DNA of 16,015 nt from Thermoleophilia bacterium. Its GTDB lineage: Bacteria > Actinomycetota > Thermoleophilia > Miltoncostaeales > Miltoncostaeaceae. The stretch lies in assembly GCA_016463385.1 (NCBI GenBank), contig JAEMRL010000015.1, forward strand, positions 1 to 16,015. The letters are read 5' to 3'. Made by a program: the position numbers and the translations under genes. The notes under the pieces were generated by a model. That model made no database searches and was not told the DNA's origin. It saw only the letters and a program-made list of their open reading frames with translations. The stretch's first letter is position 1. Every line of letters begins with the position of its first letter. Below are positions 13,174 to 16,015 of this stretch, one piece after another.

Positions 13174-13577
13174 CGCGGCCTCCTGGAGGGTGGGGTTGCG
13201 GGGGCGTCCCGTGATGTCTCGGGGGGATCGTCCCCCGTCGGGGGCTGGTCCCCCGTCGGGGGATCGTCCCAGGCGGCCACCCACGCCTCGATCTCGCGGA
13301 CGACGCGGGTCAGCGCCTGGCCCTTCTCGGTGAGCCGGTACTCGACGGCGCCACCGCTGAGCGCGCGGCGCTCCATCAGCCCGGCCGCCTCCAGCTCGCG
13401 CAGCCGCTCGGCCAGCAGGCGCGCCGACAGGCCGTCCACCGACCCGCGGATCTCCGTGAAGCGCGCGGGGCCCTCCATGGCCGCGCGGATAACCGCCGCG
13501 CTCCAGCGGCGGCCGAGCAGCTCGGCCGCGCGCTGGTAGCGGTGGCATACCGGGGGGAGGTGGCGACAGTCGTCCAT
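13170..13577 (-). CDS. HxlR-family winged-helix regulator with short repeat tail
   Basis: A 135-residue DNA-binding regulator. The HxlR domain covers 1-103: CHRYQRAAELLGRRWSAAVI (11-30), GPARFTEIRGSVDGLSARLL (36-55; recognition helix) and RLRELEAAGLMERR (58-71), followed by the wing GGAVEYRLTEKG (75-86). Cys4 and Cys11 near the N-terminus match the position of sensing cysteines in YodB/HypR-type members, so thiol-based sensing of electrophiles or oxidants is plausible. Residues 104-121 form a Asp/Pro/Thr/Gly repeat and the rest a Pro/Arg tail. The start ATG 13577 lies 17 nt after lon's stop; a TAGTTT is 8 nt upstream. Regulation of its own operon is an inference from position. Confidence 0.88.
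   Translation of the reverse strand: MDDCRHLPPVCHRYQRAAELLGRRWSAAVIRAAMEGPARFTEIRGSVDGLSARLLAERLRELEAAGLMERRALSGGAVEYRLTEKGQALTRVVREIEAWVAAWDDPPTGDQPPTGDDPPETSRDAPATPPSRRPR
13179..13184 (-). promoter_or_regulatory. Strong Shine-Dalgarno AGGAGG for the reductase
   Basis: AGGAGG on the minus strand lies 5 nt before ATG 13173, within the end of the HxlR gene. Confidence 0.75.
13215..13268 (-). repeat. 18-nt tandem repeat in the HxlR tail, with CCCCCGnCGGGGG dyads
   Basis: Three adjoining 18-nt units, the third diverging at its end, encode DDPPTG, DQPPTG and DDPPET. Each of the first two contains a near-perfect dyad around CCCCCG-a-CGGGG, which could form hairpins just ahead of the downstream gene's ribosome site. 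Confidence 0.7.
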
Positions 13578-13585
13578 CACCGTGA

Positions 13586-13591
13586 AAACTA
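13586..13591 (-). promoter_or_regulatory. Putative -10 (TAGTTT) for hxlR, leaderless arrangement
   Basis: TAGTTT lies between the lon stop and the HxlR start, 8 nt before ATG 13577, with no Shine-Dalgarno. A second promoter would let hxlR and the reductase be made without lon. Confidence 0.4.
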
Positions 13592-13594
13592 CGC

Positions 13595-15931
<2,337 letters not shown>

Positions 15932-15936
15932 CGACG

Positions 15937-15941
15937 CTCCT
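15937..15941 (-). promoter_or_regulatory. Shine-Dalgarno AGGAG for lon
   Basis: AGGAG on the minus strand lies 5 nt before ATG 15931. Confidence 0.6.
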
Positions 15942-15952
15942 GACTCAGTGCT

Positions 15953-15969
15953 GGTTACCTCGCGTAACC
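15953..15969. promoter_or_regulatory. Palindromic operator-like site 1 upstream of lon
   Basis: GGTTAC-N5-GTAACC, with perfect 6-bp arms, lies in the leader just downstream of the expected lon transcript start. It shares the GTTAC core with site 2, with centres 28 bp apart. Confidence 0.6.
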
Positions 15970-15979
15970 GCTGGAGGGC

Positions 15980-16008
15980 AAGTTACGCTTCGTAACTGGA
16001 GCGTGCAA
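15980..16008 (-). promoter_or_regulatory. lon promoter (TTGCAC - 17 nt - TAACTT)
   Basis: On the minus strand a -35 TTGCAC (16008-16003), an exact 17-nt spacer and a -10 TAACTT (15985-15980) form the clearest sigma-70-type promoter in the window. The expected leader of about 40 nt carries operator-like site 1 and AGGAG. Confidence 0.6.
15981..15997. promoter_or_regulatory. Palindromic operator-like site 2 inside the lon promoter
   Basis: AGTTACG-CTT-CGTAACT, with perfect 7-bp arms, covers most of the -35/-10 spacer and overlaps the -10. A protein bound here would block RNA polymerase. Confidence 0.65.
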
Positions 16009-16015
16009 CCCCCTC

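Overview
The window is very GC-rich DNA that is almost fully packed with genes. Starts are often GTG or TTG, and there is an F420-type flavin reductase family gene and an HxlR regulator beside lon. This points to an actinobacterium, perhaps a deep-branching Thermoleophilia-like lineage (Solirubrobacterales or Gaiellales); that placement is inference from style, not a database match. I see no rRNA, tRNA, CRISPR array, insertion sequence or phage gene.

Left part (1-3185): a membrane protein runs off the left edge on the minus strand, divergent from a sulfotransferase that is followed 3 nt later by a membrane-anchored protein of unknown function. Next come a GYD-domain protein translationally coupled to a tiny hydrophobic protein, a four-helix membrane protein, and a small helical protein. 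Middle part (3182-7372): a secreted phosphodiester-glycosidase-type protein (minus) stands head to head with an orphan sensor histidine kinase, followed by a DegT-type sugar aminotransferase. Then (7369-11933) a group II PLP decarboxylase (minus) is divergent from a DUF354 protein, which overlaps a membrane-bound UDP-sugar 4,6-dehydratase of the CapD/PglF type, which in turn overlaps a small cysteine-rich protein. The right part holds a membrane-tethered degenerate kinase, then a minus-strand unit lon - hxlR - F420-type reductase.

The aminotransferase, DUF354 protein, dehydratase and perhaps the sulfotransferase together suggest an amino-sugar-containing, possibly sulfated, cell-surface glycan. 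The right end looks like a stress unit: an ATP-dependent protease, a small Cys-bearing regulator and a flavin/F420 reductase, led by a clear promoter with two near-identical palindromes.

The most notable structure is in the gene starts. About half of the independently started genes have a TAnnnT hexamer 7-10 nt before the start codon and no Shine-Dalgarno sequence, the signature of leaderless mRNAs; most of the others have a clear Shine-Dalgarno. One such hexamer pair at 8788-8794 overlaps on both strands and would fire two leaderless genes in opposite directions. Two convergent gene pairs end on a shared CTAG. The protein kinase homologue has lost all the key catalytic residues.
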